Origin: Bacillota bacterium
GTDB lineage: Bacteria > Bacillota > Clostridia > Christensenellales > UMGS416
Assembly: GCA_023410875.1 (NCBI GenBank)
Contig: JAEYPH010000031.1
Span: 1-64,000 of the forward strand
DNA: 64,000 nt
Direction of reading: 5' to 3'
Position numbers and translations under genes: made by a program. The notes under the pieces were generated by a model. It searched no databases. It was not told where the DNA came from and saw only the letters and a program-made list of their open reading frames with translations. Below are positions 49,844 through 58,426 of the stretch, in pieces (position 1 is the first letter of the stretch; each line of letters begins with the position of its first letter).

Positions 49844-51784
49844 TTACATCTCTAAAAGGCCGCTGGTAATATCCGTGGGCAAGCTGTCCACATTCAGGTC
49901 GCCTTCCAGCCCGTGCACGAACCAATCCATGCCGATGATGTCCTGCACCGAGGCGGTCTCGCCGTCATGCAGGCGCTCCAAGCCGTCCACATCCAGTATG
50001 GAGCCGGTGAAGGGGTTGTAGGCGTCCTCCATCATCATGCGTTTGAACATCTGCACCAGCTTGTGGGTCTCCAGCGGTACATATTTCTTGGCATACATCA
50101 CATCTACGATGCCGCTGTCCAGCCCCCACCAGAACTGCATGGGCTTGTAATCTTCGCCGGTGCCGCTGGCCAGCAGGTTGCGCACGGCCTTCTCGTAGAA
50201 CACGCCCCAGTGCCACACCGGCGTGGCGATGTATTGGCCCACGCCGCAGTCGGGGTTCTCGCACTCCAGGGAGTAAAGGCCGTACTCGCCTTCAAAGCCC
50301 ACGCCGGTGAAGGTGTTCTGGTGGCTGATGATGTCGGCGCCGGCGGCCATCAGCTCCCGGCTGCGGCTGGTGGGGGGGTGGGGCTCCTCCCAGTGGCAGG
50401 CCCAGTTCACAAGGACGCGGGCCTTGGGGTTAACCGTGCGCACGCCCAGCGCAAAGGCGTTCACGCCGCTGATGACGCCGCGCACCGGGTAGCTGCCCAC
50501 ATAGCCTATGATGTTGCTGCGGGTCAGAGACCCGGCGATCAGGCCGGTTAAGAACCGCGGCTCATAGATGCGCCCGAAATACGTGTGCATGTGGCGCGAG
50601 GGCATCAGCTCGCTGCACACGAAGATGCGCGCCTGGGGGAATTCCAACGCGGCCTTGAGCGCGCCGTGGGCAAAGGCGGGGCTGGTCGCAAAGATGACAT
50701 GATAGCCCTGGGTGATCAGGGCCTTGAAGGCGGCGTAGGCGCTCAGGTCTTCGGCCACGCCCTGCAGATAGGTCGTCTGCACATCGTTGTCCAGCGCCTG
50801 CTGCACATGCATGCGGCCGTTCTCGTGGGCCTTGGTCCAGTTGCTCTCCTCCAGCTTGCCGGAATAGGCGAAGGCGATCTTGAGCTTCTGGCGGGGCTTG
50901 ACGATGTTGATGATGGCGCTCAGCAGCGAGGACGGGGGTTCCGTGGTCTCGGGCTTGATCTGCAGGTCCACATCCTCATAGCCGATGCTGGTGCGCAGCT
51001 CCTCGCACAGCTTCTCCAGCTTGGCCTTCACGCGCTCCTCGGTGATCTCCGCCGGGATGTGATACAGCGTGAAGTAGCGCAGGAACACGTCGCCGGTGGA
51101 AAGCCCCATGCGGTCGCCGCCCACCTCGTAGAGCAGCGAGCGGAAGGGCGTGTAGTAGTTATCCATGAAGTAGCGGCCGCGGTCGGCCTCGGTCTCGCCA
51201 TCGGGCAGCCGGATGGAGCGTATCATCTGCGCCATCTGGCGGAACCCGCCCGGCGACTTGGTCCAGATGTTGGACAGCTTGAACTCCCGGTAGAACTCCA
51301 GGAATTCATAATACTGGCGGATGGTTTCGTCGTTCTCGTCGTATTTGGGAATCAGCCGCGTCACGTCGGCGGAGATCGTCGAGGCGTCAAAGAATCTCAT
51401 GACGCTGACGCGCTTGTTGCCTTCCACGACGTAGTAGCGGTTCAGGTATTCATAGACCTTGATGGGGTCCGTGATGCCGTCGGTGACCTGGTGCCGATAG
51501 AGGGAGCGCCACTTCATGGCGAACTCGGTGTCCGGCGCCAGCAGCGGCATAAAGTTATACGCAAAGGCCGTGCTGCGGCCGGAGCTGTAGGTTCCGATGA
51601 TCTTTTTCAGCGGCAGGTCAAAGTTGCCCAGCACTTCTTTGTTGACAATTTCCACGTTGCTGAGCAGTTCGTCCAGATAGGGCAGGTTGCCGCTGCGCCC
51701 CAAAGAGACCTTCAGGTTATAGGCGCGCCGCGCCCGTTTTCGGGCCTGCTCATAAGCGCTTATGGTATCTACGATTTCTTCCAT
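49844..51784 (-). CDS. BMP-family nucleoside-binding-like protein fused to an N-terminal ParB-like region, no signal peptide
   Basis: This 646-residue protein has no signal sequence or lipobox. Residues about 1-290 form a helical region containing YLNRYYVVEGNKRVSVMRFF, which resembles the ParB/sulfiredoxin VxxGxxR segment. From about 300 on it has the PnrA/BMP fold: LKIAFAYSGKLEESNWTKAHENG, GYHVIFATSPAFA, EFPQARIFVCSE, LTGLIAGSLTRSNIIGYVGSYPV, NAFALGVRTVNPKA. BMP proteins normally capture purine nucleosides outside the cell for an ABC importer. Lacking export signals and adjacent ABC genes, this one may be an intracellular sensor. Confidence 0.82.
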   Translation of the reverse strand: MEEIVDTISAYEQARKRARRAYNLKVSLGRSGNLPYLDELLSNVEIVNKEVLGNFDLPLKKIIGTYSSGRSTAFAYNFMPLLAPDTEFAMKWRSLYRHQVTDGITDPIKVYEYLNRYYVVEGNKRVSVMRFFDASTISADVTRLIPKYDENDETIRQYYEFLEFYREFKLSNIWTKSPGGFRQMAQMIRSIRLPDGETEADRGRYFMDNYYTPFRSLLYEVGGDRMGLSTGDVFLRYFTLYHIPAEITEERVKAKLEKLCEELRTSIGYEDVDLQIKPETTEPPSSLLSAIINIVKPRQKLKIAFAYSGKLEESNWTKAHENGRMHVQQALDNDVQTTYLQGVAEDLSAYAAFKALITQGYHVIFATSPAFAHGALKAALEFPQARIFVCSELMPSRHMHTYFGRIYEPRFLTGLIAGSLTRSNIIGYVGSYPVRGVISGVNAFALGVRTVNPKARVLVNWACHWEEPHPPTSRSRELMAAGADIISHQNTFTGVGFEGEYGLYSLECENPDCGVGQYIATPVWHWGVFYEKAVRNLLASGTGEDYKPMQFWWGLDSGIVDVMYAKKYVPLETHKLVQMFKRMMMEDAYNPFTGSILDVDGLERLHDGETASVQDIIGMDWFVHGLEGDLNVDSLPTDITSGLLEM

Positions 51785-51874
51785 GTCCTCACCGCCCGGT
51801 GTTATGCTTGATGAAACATTATAACATGCAGATGTAAAGAATGGAAATCCGAAAAAGGTACAAGCGCTGAGGGG

Positions 51875-52864
51875 TCAGTACGACGACGAAGAAGCCGCCG
51901 CGGACGAAGCCACTGCGGCGGCGGCGATGGCGGTCTGCTGAGCGATGACGAGGTTGGCGATGCTGGTGGCCAGCGCCGTCTGCAGCACGCCGCGCTGGGC
52001 CTGATCCACCCAACCCAGCGCCACCAGGCCGGCGGACAGCAGCAGCAGCTCCTGAGCGGTGACCGACCAGGCGCTGAAGCCTTTTTCCGCCCGCAGCGCC
52101 TGCGTGGTCTGGGCGACCTCGCCGGCCAGCGTGTCCACTGGCGCCGGCAACAGAGAGAGCACGCCCAGCGCGGGCAGCGTGTATTCCTTGTCCAGCTTCA
52201 GGCCGTCGCGGCGCAACATGTCCCGCAGAGCCAATACCCGGGTCTGGGCCTCGGTGTCGTCACCGCCCAGCACCAGCACCTGCGAAAGCGCCTGCACGCC
52301 GCTGCCGCTCCAGAACTGCGGCCGCATCGCCTGGTAGATGCGCTCCAGCCGCTCCACGCCCGAGGGCACGTCGATGTCCGAAAGCCCCAGCATGGCCGAG
52401 AAGATGTAGTCGTTCTGGCCGGTCAGCAAAAAGTGATCGCTGCGCATGCCGCCATAGAAGGCCCTGGTCCGCCCGATGACGTCTTCGTGCCGCTCGCGGG
52501 GCGCGCCGGAGGCGATCTGGTAAGCGGCGATCACCAGATAGTCGCCGGCCCAAAAGCCCGCCCGCTTCAAAGCATCGTAGACGTTCAAGGTGTCGGCCAG
52601 CACGCTGTCGGGGTCTTCGCCCAGCGAGAGCAGCGTGGCCACGGTCAGCTCGGAATTGCCCCGGAAGGAGGAGAACAGGCCTGCGCTGCCACGGATGCGC
52701 TGGCGGCAGCGGCGGATGGCCTCGGCGTCCGCGCGGCGGTCCCTCGCGGCGTACAGCAGCGCGGCCAACCGCCGCAGCTGCGCGTTCTGCCAGTAGAATG
52801 CGCTCTTGATGGCCTGCGCGTTTTCGGCGAACAGCTCCAGCCGTTGCGTTGCAGTGGGTTCCAT
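51875..52864 (-). CDS. DUF4003-family protein
   Basis: This 329-residue, mostly helical soluble protein matches DUF4003 by eye (SAFYWQNAQLRRLAALLYA; LGEDPDSVLADTLNVYDALKRAGF; YLVIAAYQIAS; YIFSAMLGLSDID). The C-terminal 30 residues are low-complexity Ala/Ser (AAAAVASSAAASSSSY). The function of this family is unknown. The gene lies 32 bases after the upstream unknown gene on the same strand and ahead of the BMP-family gene's promoter region. Confidence 0.8.
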   Translation of the reverse strand: MEPTATQRLELFAENAQAIKSAFYWQNAQLRRLAALLYAARDRRADAEAIRRCRQRIRGSAGLFSSFRGNSELTVATLLSLGEDPDSVLADTLNVYDALKRAGFWAGDYLVIAAYQIASGAPRERHEDVIGRTRAFYGGMRSDHFLLTGQNDYIFSAMLGLSDIDVPSGVERLERIYQAMRPQFWSGSGVQALSQVLVLGGDDTEAQTRVLALRDMLRRDGLKLDKEYTLPALGVLSLLPAPVDTLAGEVAQTTQALRAEKGFSAWSVTAQELLLLSAGLVALGWVDQAQRGVLQTALATSIANLVIAQQTAIAAAAVASSAAASSSSY

Positions 52865-52896
52865 GAAATCATCCTTTCTGATGCGATTCTATGGGG

Positions 52897-54027
52897 TCAC
52901 GTCGTCGCGTCCGCGGCCGGCAGCCCATTGACGGCGTCGATGAACGCCCGGGCATCGGCGAACCCGCTGGCGTTCATGGCGAAGCGCATGCGGCCATGGC
53001 AGGAGACCTTGGCGTGCCTGGCGAAGGCATAGCGCGTCCTGGCCAGGCAATGATCCGCCGGATAGCAACCCACGCATTCCCACAGGTTGTGGAACAGCCG
53101 CGCGGCCAGCGCAGGGTCGGCCTGGGCGATGGCGTTCAGCGTCTGCTCCATGCGGTCGCCCTTGCGGGCCCAGGTCTCGGGCTTGCCGTTGGTCACGATG
53201 TACCAATTGAGGCTGTGGGTCAGCACGTCGTTGCTGGGATAGATTGCGTAGGACAGCCCCTCGTCGGCAGCCACATAAATGATCTTGTTGCCGTGGGTCT
53301 CGATCTGGCGCCGGAACTTCAGAGGCTTCATGGCCCGCAGCCAGGCGTCCATGGCCTCCACCTCGGCGCGCAGGTCATCGGGCAAACGCGCGATGCACGC
53401 CTCAAAGGAAGGCTTGTCGCCGGGCATTTCGTTGCCCTTGATGGCCTCCCGACCCGCTGGTGCGCCGAGCATGATGGGCGCAGGTCCCTCAAATTCGGTC
53501 ACCCGCAGGTTGCGCACCCGGGCGTGCACGCCCTTGTCGCAGGCCAGGGCCAGCGTGAAGCCCTCGGCGTTGCGGTCGGGAAAGGCCTTGGACTTCATAT
53601 AGCGCTCTTTTGTGGAGAAGTAGCGCTCCTCGCCGTCCATGAGCACCTGCATGGCTTTGAGGTCGTAAATAATGGAGATGTCCACGAGGCGGCCCATGGG
53701 CATGTGGTTGTGGAAGAAGAACGTGTTGCGCCGGGGTTCCACGATGTCGTCCAGCCGCCGGTTGTCGTTCCACGGTGTGCCGAAGTTCACATGGCCGTCG
53801 CCCAGCAACACGTAGAAGCCCGGCTCATCGATGCACACGGACAGATCGATGCGCAGCGGCAGGCGGTACACGCCAGGCATCTCCACGAGGTGCTGCACCC
53901 GCAGGTGCTCCCGGCAGAAATCCGAAGGGATACGCCGCGTGGTCGTGAATGCAAAGCCGCCATCCTGGGCATCCAGCTCCACCGCGCCGGCTGCTCTCAG
54001 CGCCGAGCGTTCTATCCTGTGTTCCAT
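52897..54027 (-). CDS. conserved-looking protein of unknown function with C-terminal cysteine cluster
   Basis: This 376-residue protein starts at ATG 54027 after GGGAGGG. The N-terminal two-thirds looks beta-sandwich-like, as in concanavalin-type domains (VEMPGVYRLPLRIDLSVCIDE; NTFFFHNHMPMGRLVDISIIYD; VDGEERYF-like MDGEERYF; GFTLALACDKGVHARVRNLRV). The C-terminal third has WECVGCYPADHCLARTRY and a later Cys, which could hold a metal. No signal peptide is present. I do not recognise the family; it may be co-transcribed with the DUF4003 gene. Confidence 0.7.
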   Translation of the reverse strand: MEHRIERSALRAAGAVELDAQDGGFAFTTTRRIPSDFCREHLRVQHLVEMPGVYRLPLRIDLSVCIDEPGFYVLLGDGHVNFGTPWNDNRRLDDIVEPRRNTFFFHNHMPMGRLVDISIIYDLKAMQVLMDGEERYFSTKERYMKSKAFPDRNAEGFTLALACDKGVHARVRNLRVTEFEGPAPIMLGAPAGREAIKGNEMPGDKPSFEACIARLPDDLRAEVEAMDAWLRAMKPLKFRRQIETHGNKIIYVAADEGLSYAIYPSNDVLTHSLNWYIVTNGKPETWARKGDRMEQTLNAIAQADPALAARLFHNLWECVGCYPADHCLARTRYAFARHAKVSCHGRMRFAMNASGFADARAFIDAVNGLPAADATT

Positions 54028-54184
54028 TGCCGTTTCCCTCCCGATGAGATTGCTATCATCATACAACATGCCTATATGGTTTGGGGACATTATTTAATTG
54101 TAAGGCAGTCAAAGACTTATTTTTTTGATTTACCGCATTGTGATTTATACTATTGTTGAAGTATGGTGTGAGGTTGTTCAATTC

Positions 54185-54493
54185 ATGAGCATTTACTACC
54201 TTCTCCTGGAGGGCAGGCCTCTTCCGAGCAATGCCGAAAGCAACGAGTTTGCCGGCGCGTATATCAGCTGTTGGATCGACGCGAAGAATGAAGGTTCTGC
54301 CAGAATGAGAGCCATTCGTCATATTCATGATGAGGAAGACTGGCAAACCATCAACATTGAAGAAATATACATTGCCGATCGCCGGAGGTACATGGAGGAG
54401 TCCGATTCTCTCGCTTGTTTTGACCAGGCCATCGAGAGTGGAATAGGCGTCATTTTCTACACCTGGCCCATAGGCGGCGACGATGAACCCTGA
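54185..54493 (+). CDS. small acidic protein of unknown function
   Basis: This 102-residue acidic protein starts at ATG 54185, with GTGAGGT about ten bases upstream. It has no membrane segment. The composition (many Glu, Asp, Ile) and words such as SARMRAIRHIHDEEDWQTINIEEIYIADRRRY suggest a compact alpha/beta domain of the immunity- or cytoplasmic-adaptor size class. No family is assigned. It stands alone between two short spacers. Confidence 0.55.
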   Translation: MSIYYLLLEGRPLPSNAESNEFAGAYISCWIDAKNEGSARMRAIRHIHDEEDWQTINIEEIYIADRRRYMEESDSLACFDQAIESGIGVIFYTWPIGGDDEP

Positions 54494-54637
54494 ACAAACT
54501 TGATATCGAACTTTGCATGGGGTGCTGCATCCTTTCCTACGACAAATGATGTGTGACCACCGTTGCTGTGACGACTCGTTGGCTGGAGCTATCCTGACGC
54601 TGTAACAGACGGCATCGTTTGAGAGGAGTCAAAGCCA

Positions 54638-55546
54638 ATGGATAGAATTTTTATTTTGGGAGCCACAGGACATTTGGGAGGATCGGCCATCCGGCATCTG
54701 CTGCAGCGCGGCGTGCCCGCTGAGCGCATTGTCGCGGTGGCGCGCGACACGGGCAAGGCGGCACCGCTGGAGCGGCTGGGCGTGGAAGTGCGAAAGGGCG
54801 ACTATGACGCCCCCAGTTTTTCCGCCGAAGTATTCCGGGGCGCCGACAGGCTGCTGCTGGTCTCCAGCCCTTCCATGGACGGCGTGCGCCGCATCCGCCA
54901 GCACACCGCCGTGATACAAGCCGCCAGGGACGCCGGGGTCCGGCACATCGTATACACGGGCTTGGCCTACCCCGAGGCCCATGATACGCCGCTTAAGCAC
55001 GTGCACATCGCCACGGAGCACGCGCTGCGCTCGTCGGGCGTTGCTCATACGGTGCTGCGCAACGCGTTCTACATGGAGTATTTCATCCCAAAACCCGAGC
55101 TGGAACGCGCTGTGACCAATGGCGCGTTTTTGAGCGCCGCCAACGGGCAGAAGGTCAACTTCGCCTCCCGGGAGGACATGGCGCTGGCTGCCGCGGGCGT
55201 GCTCACCGGTGGGGGGCACGAGGGCAAGGTGTACGAGCTGACCTACCCCGAGGCCTATTCCTACGGCGACATCGCGGCGGTCCTTTCCAAGGTCACCGGC
55301 AGGCCAATCGCCCACAGGGACGTCACGACGGAGGAGATGCGGGCGTATCTGCAGGCGCAGGGGCTGACGCCGCAGCAAATGCAGGCCGATTCTTCGGCCT
55401 ATCAGCCGGCCTTCGCCACGGGCTGGGCCGGCCAGACGGCGGACGCCCTGGTGAACCTGATCGGCCGCGACCGGCTGACAACGGTGGAAGCGCATATCCG
55501 CGGGCTTTTTGCCGACGCCGCTGTTCCGTCTGCGGGCGACCAGTAG
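54638..55546 (+). CDS. NmrA-like NAD(P)-binding oxidoreductase
   Basis: This 302-residue Rossmann protein starts at ATG 54638 after GAGAGGAG. The N-terminus IFILGATGHLGGSAIRHLLQRG is the dinucleotide motif. GADRLLLVSSP, HIVYTGLAYPEA, LRNAFYMEYFIP and YELTYPEAYSYGDIAAVL follow the NmrA/quinone-oxidoreductase-2 (QorB/YtfG) pattern. It probably reduces a quinone or acts as a redox sensor using NAD(P)H. Its Ala-rich C-terminus is usual for this group. Confidence 0.9.
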   Translation: MDRIFILGATGHLGGSAIRHLLQRGVPAERIVAVARDTGKAAPLERLGVEVRKGDYDAPSFSAEVFRGADRLLLVSSPSMDGVRRIRQHTAVIQAARDAGVRHIVYTGLAYPEAHDTPLKHVHIATEHALRSSGVAHTVLRNAFYMEYFIPKPELERAVTNGAFLSAANGQKVNFASREDMALAAAGVLTGGGHEGKVYELTYPEAYSYGDIAAVLSKVTGRPIAHRDVTTEEMRAYLQAQGLTPQQMQADSSAYQPAFATGWAGQTADALVNLIGRDRLTTVEAHIRGLFADAAVPSAGDQ

Positions 55547-55608
55547 GCCGTGGGCGGGTTCCCACGCCGCTGAACCGGCAATCCGTACGGTTTTTCCGCC
55601 GGCGCACC

Positions 55609-55637
55609 TTGGCTGCGCCGGCGTAGCCGGGTATACT
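55609..55637 (+). promoter_or_regulatory. sigma-A-type promoter of the GNAT gene
   Basis: TTGGCT (55609-55614), 17 bases, TATACT (55632-55637), 31 bases before the ATG. The -35 overlaps the loop of a GCCGGCGCA/TGCGCCGGC hairpin (55598-55622) that may terminate the upstream gene or serve as an operator. Confidence 0.55.
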
Positions 55638-55668
55638 GGTGATAGCCGGAAAAGACGGAGGGATGGAA

Positions 55669-56259
55669 ATGGAGATCAAGCGCGCCAGTGAAATCGGGGA
55701 GAGCGCCCGCAAAAAGATCAGCGACATCTTTGTGGGCGGCTTCATACAATGGCTGCAGTATTTCTCCAAGGATGCGGAAAAGCTATCCCGAGCCTTTGCC
55801 CATATGTTCGTGCTGGACGCCTTCTATGTAGCGGTCATCGATGGTGAGATCGCAGGCATCGCCGCATGCACCGACGGCAAAACCCCGCCGGTTCGTCTGC
55901 TGGCCAGCGAATTGCGCCGCCATCTCGGGCTCATACGGGGGAGCATCGCCGGGACTGTGCTTAAAAGCGAGCTGGAGAACCATCCGTACCCCTTTGAGCT
56001 GGAGGCCGGTACCGGCTCCGTGGAATTTGTCGCCACCGGTGAAGGGCATCGGGGCAAGGGCGTCGCCTCGGCCATCATCACCCACATAATAGGCAATACC
56101 GGCTACAGCGCCTATGTGCTGGAGGTGGCGGACACCAACACGCCCGCCGTGCGGCTCTACGAGAAGCTGGGCTTTCGGGAGTTCCTGCGCGTTGCCCATA
56201 AGCATAGCAAGCAAAGTGGCATCAACCATCTGGTTTATATGAAGTACATGAAGCCGTAG
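55669..56259 (+). CDS. GNAT-family N-acetyltransferase
   Basis: This 196-residue protein starts at ATG 55669, with GGAGGG upstream; the ATG at 55663 is directly on the ribosome site. The acetyl-CoA part is VEFVATGEGHRGKGVASAIITHI, followed by YVLEVADTNTPAVRLYEKLGF, typical of the fold. The N-terminal half (FIQWLQYFSKDAEKLSRAF) forms the acceptor side. The substrate is unknown. Confidence 0.88.
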   Translation: MEIKRASEIGESARKKISDIFVGGFIQWLQYFSKDAEKLSRAFAHMFVLDAFYVAVIDGEIAGIAACTDGKTPPVRLLASELRRHLGLIRGSIAGTVLKSELENHPYPFELEAGTGSVEFVATGEGHRGKGVASAIITHIIGNTGYSAYVLEVADTNTPAVRLYEKLGFREFLRVAHKHSKQSGINHLVYMKYMKP

Positions 56260-56312
56260 CACCTGGAATGGTCTGCGAAGCAGATGGGTTGTTGCGACGG
56301 GAGGTAGGCCGC

Positions 56313-56853
56313 ATGAGCAAAAGGAGCGCCATTACTCTGGTAATCCTCGCGCTGAGCGCCGCTGTTTATGGAGCTGCACGCAGCGACGGCCAGGCCCACT
56401 GTGCAATCGAGTCAGCCATCCGCGCAGACCGCTTCCACTGTGATGCAATCGATGCCGCCTGGGGTCACAGAGAGCGTTTCCGGCGAGCGTATAGAGTTTA
56501 CGGTGCGCGAAATTCATACTAAGCTTGGGACCAATAGACAATATTCGGTGGTAAAAACAATCCGGTCTAAAGAAGAGCTAACACGCAGCGGCATTGTTGA
56601 GGTTCCGGAACAGATGGATGACGTCTATTTCCAACAGCACGTTTTGTTCATCGTGCAGTTAGAGGAGCCCAGCGGTTCTCATCTGCTCAAGGTTGCCGAG
56701 GTCGTAAAATCAGCCGATCAGGTGACAATATTTATTCAGCGAATAATCCCCGAGCCGCCATGGACCGCCGACATGGCTTGGTGGAGTTTTCTGATCGAGA
56801 TCGATAACGACGAATATTCAGGTGCAGAAGTGCTAGCCACCGTCTTTGAATGA
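56313..56853 (+). pseudogene. frameshifted exported protein of unknown function
   Basis: The ATG at 56313 has GGGAGGT upstream and begins a signal peptide (RSAITLVILALSAAVYGA). That frame then closes at 56522 in nonsense-like sequence. A second frame, shifted by +1 and open from about 56368 to 56853, continues with a plausible mature protein (ERIEFTVREIHTKLGTNRQYS; VPEQMDDVYFQQHVLFIVQLEEP) but has no ribosome site of its own. The simplest reading is one gene of about 180 codons with a frameshift near 56360-56400, either real or a sequencing error. Confidence 0.65.
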
Positions 56854-56909
56854 ATGCTCTAGACACGGGCAGTGCCGCTCTCTTGTCCGTGACAATCCCC
56901 AAAAGAGCC

Positions 56910-56944
56910 ACCCTGCAGATTTGTTTCGCTCCTGCAGGGTTTTT
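56910..56944 (+). terminator. intrinsic terminator upstream of the AraC/GyrI-like gene
   Basis: Stem ACCCTGCAG/CTGCAGGGT followed by TTTT. It lies between the frameshifted gene and the AraC-type gene. Confidence 0.75.
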
Positions 56945-56987
56945 GCACGCTGCCTCTGCCATACTGGAGCGCGGAAGGAGGATGGGT

Positions 56988-57887
56988 ATGGACTTTCTGA
57001 GCCGAATGACCAGGGTTGTGGACTACATCGAGGAGCACATTGCCGAGGACATGGACATGAGCGAGGTCGCCAAGTTCGTGTGCTGCGGCGCGTATCAGTT
57101 CGGCAGGATCTTCTCCTACGTCGTCGGCGTGCCGCTGTCAGAGTACATCCGCCGGCGGCGGCTTTCGCTGGCCGCTGTCGAGCTTCAGTCGGGAGACGCC
57201 AAGGTCATCGACGTGGCCATGAAGTACGGCTACGAATCCCCCGACGCCTTCGCCCGCGCCTTTGGCGCCATGCACGGCGTGACTCCCCGAGAAGCCTGCG
57301 CCCCCGGCGTGAAGCTGAGACTGTACCCGCGCATCCGCTTTCACATCACGATCAAAGGAGAGCAGGACATGCAGTACCGTATTGTGGAGATGCCGGCCTT
57401 CACCGTCGTCGGCGTGGTCAAAAACTTTGGCCGCTGGACGGCCAACCAGGAGGGCAAGGACTGGAAGTAAAAATCCGGCGCGATCTGGACATTCTGGGAT
57501 GAGTACCTCAACGGGGGCAGGAACGAGATCGTTCGGGACACGTACAAGCTCTATCGGCCTCCTTTCTGGCAGGTCGGCGTTACGCACACGCTGGACAATG
57601 GCGACACCGTGCTGGCCATCGGCGCGCAGGCCCGCGAGGGTGATCGCTATCCGGACCTCACCACCTTCCCGGTGCCCGCCGCCACATGGGCAGTGTTCGA
57701 GGCCCGAGGCACCCTTAGCCAGGACGAGCACCCCATCGGCGAGCTGATGACGCGGATCATGGCCGATTGGTTTGCGTCCAGCGGCTATGAACGGTCCATG
57801 AACTATGATCTGGAAATCTACGGCCCCGGCGACACAGGGTCTCCGGACTATGTCTGCGAGGTCTGGATACCGGTCAAGAGAGCATAG
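56988..57887 (+). pseudogene. AraC-family regulator with GyrI-like effector domain, interrupted by an in-frame TAA
   Basis: Starting at ATG 56988 (AAGGAGG six bases upstream), residues 1-105 form an AraC DNA-binding domain (VVDYIEEHIAEDMDMSEVAKF; VIDVAMKYGYESPDAFARAF). A GyrI/AraC-effector domain begins at YRIVEMPAFTVVGVVKNFG. The frame stops at TAA 57468-57470, but the same frame continues without interruption to 57887 with the rest of the effector domain (IWTFWDEYLNGGRNE; YPDLTTFPVPAATWAVFEARG; DYVCEVWIPVKRA). A single AAA-to-TAA change in an AAA-rich context would explain it. The truncated product would keep the DNA-binding domain. Confidence 0.85.
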
Positions 57888-57908
57888 GCCAGCCTTGGTT
57901 CACTGTGC

Positions 57909-57942
57909 GCCCATCGCATCGGCGATGGGCGTTTCTCGTTTC
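57909..57942 (+). terminator. intrinsic terminator after the AraC/GyrI-like gene
   Basis: Stem GCCCATCGC/GCGATGGGC followed by GTTTCTCGTTT, 21 bases after the final stop codon. Confidence 0.75.
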
Positions 57943-57976
57943 TTCGCCACCTGCGTATCTTTCGGCCCGCCGGCAT

Positions 57977-58090
57977 GCCTCCCTTGAAAAGGGAGGTGGC
58001 AGGCCGTGGCCTGACGGAGGGTTCCGCCTCCGACTCGGCGAGACCGAACCCCCACCGGCCTGTGGCCGGAGCCCCCTTGTTAAGGGGGCC
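57977..58090. repeat. R3 intergenic repeat, inverse orientation
   Basis: GCCTCCCTTGAAAAGGGAGG, GGCAGGCC...GGCCTGACGGAGGGTTC, then CGAACCCCCACCGGCC and CCCCCTTGTTAAGGGGG. It shares all its main words with 9136-9330. Confidence 0.65.
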
Positions 58091-58164
58091 AAGGACGTTG
58101 TCTGATGCCACGTGTCCGGATCTGTCCAGGTTAACTCCCTTGTTTTACAGCCTCGCCGCTCTGC

Positions 58165-58193
58165 TTGCCATCCCCTTCCCGCCATGCTACAAT
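58165..58193 (+). promoter_or_regulatory. sigma-A-type promoter of the ABC-F gene
   Basis: TTGCCA (58165-58170), 17 bases, TACAAT (58188-58193). Transcription would start near 58200, giving a leader of about 225 bases before the ABC-F start codon. Confidence 0.7.
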
Positions 58194-58229
58194 CGCCATA
58201 CACGTCATCACGAGAAAGGGGTGATCGGA

Positions 58230-58298
58230 TTGTTTCTTGGTTATTACTTCTACCACAGAAAGTGGGCTGACACGCTCCGTACAAGGTCTGTTGTGTAA
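58230..58298 (+). CDS. putative 22-residue leader peptide upstream of the ABC-F gene
   Basis: A TTG start at 58230 lies eight bases after AAAGGGG and encodes a short peptide beginning MFLGYYFYHRKW and ending RTRSVV before TAA. A GTG at 58221 in the same frame is too close to the ribosome site. The last third of the ORF overlaps the left arm of a long inverted repeat. Ribosome stalling on this peptide by an antibiotic could therefore change the downstream RNA fold. This is inferred from position and structure. Confidence 0.6.
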   Translation: MFLGYYFYHRKWADTLRTRSVV

Positions 58299-58337
58299 CA
58301 GTCTTGGCGATAGGGCGTAGGCCCTTTTGTACGGAGC
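58274..58337 (+). promoter_or_regulatory. attenuator-like RNA structure in the ABC-F leader
   Basis: GCTCCGTACAA (58274-58284) pairs perfectly with TTGTACGGAGC (58327-58337). Nested inside is a short terminator-like hairpin AGGGC-GTAG-GCCCT followed by TTTT (58312-58328), whose T run overlaps the right arm of the long stem. The two folds compete for those bases, as expected of a transcription attenuator. Confidence 0.6.
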
Positions 58338-58426
58338 ATGTATCGCTTGTATAATCGCTGATCCTGTTGCACCATCGCAGGCCTTGTTGTTTGTACGCAA
58401 AATAAACGATGAGGAGCAACAAAGCG

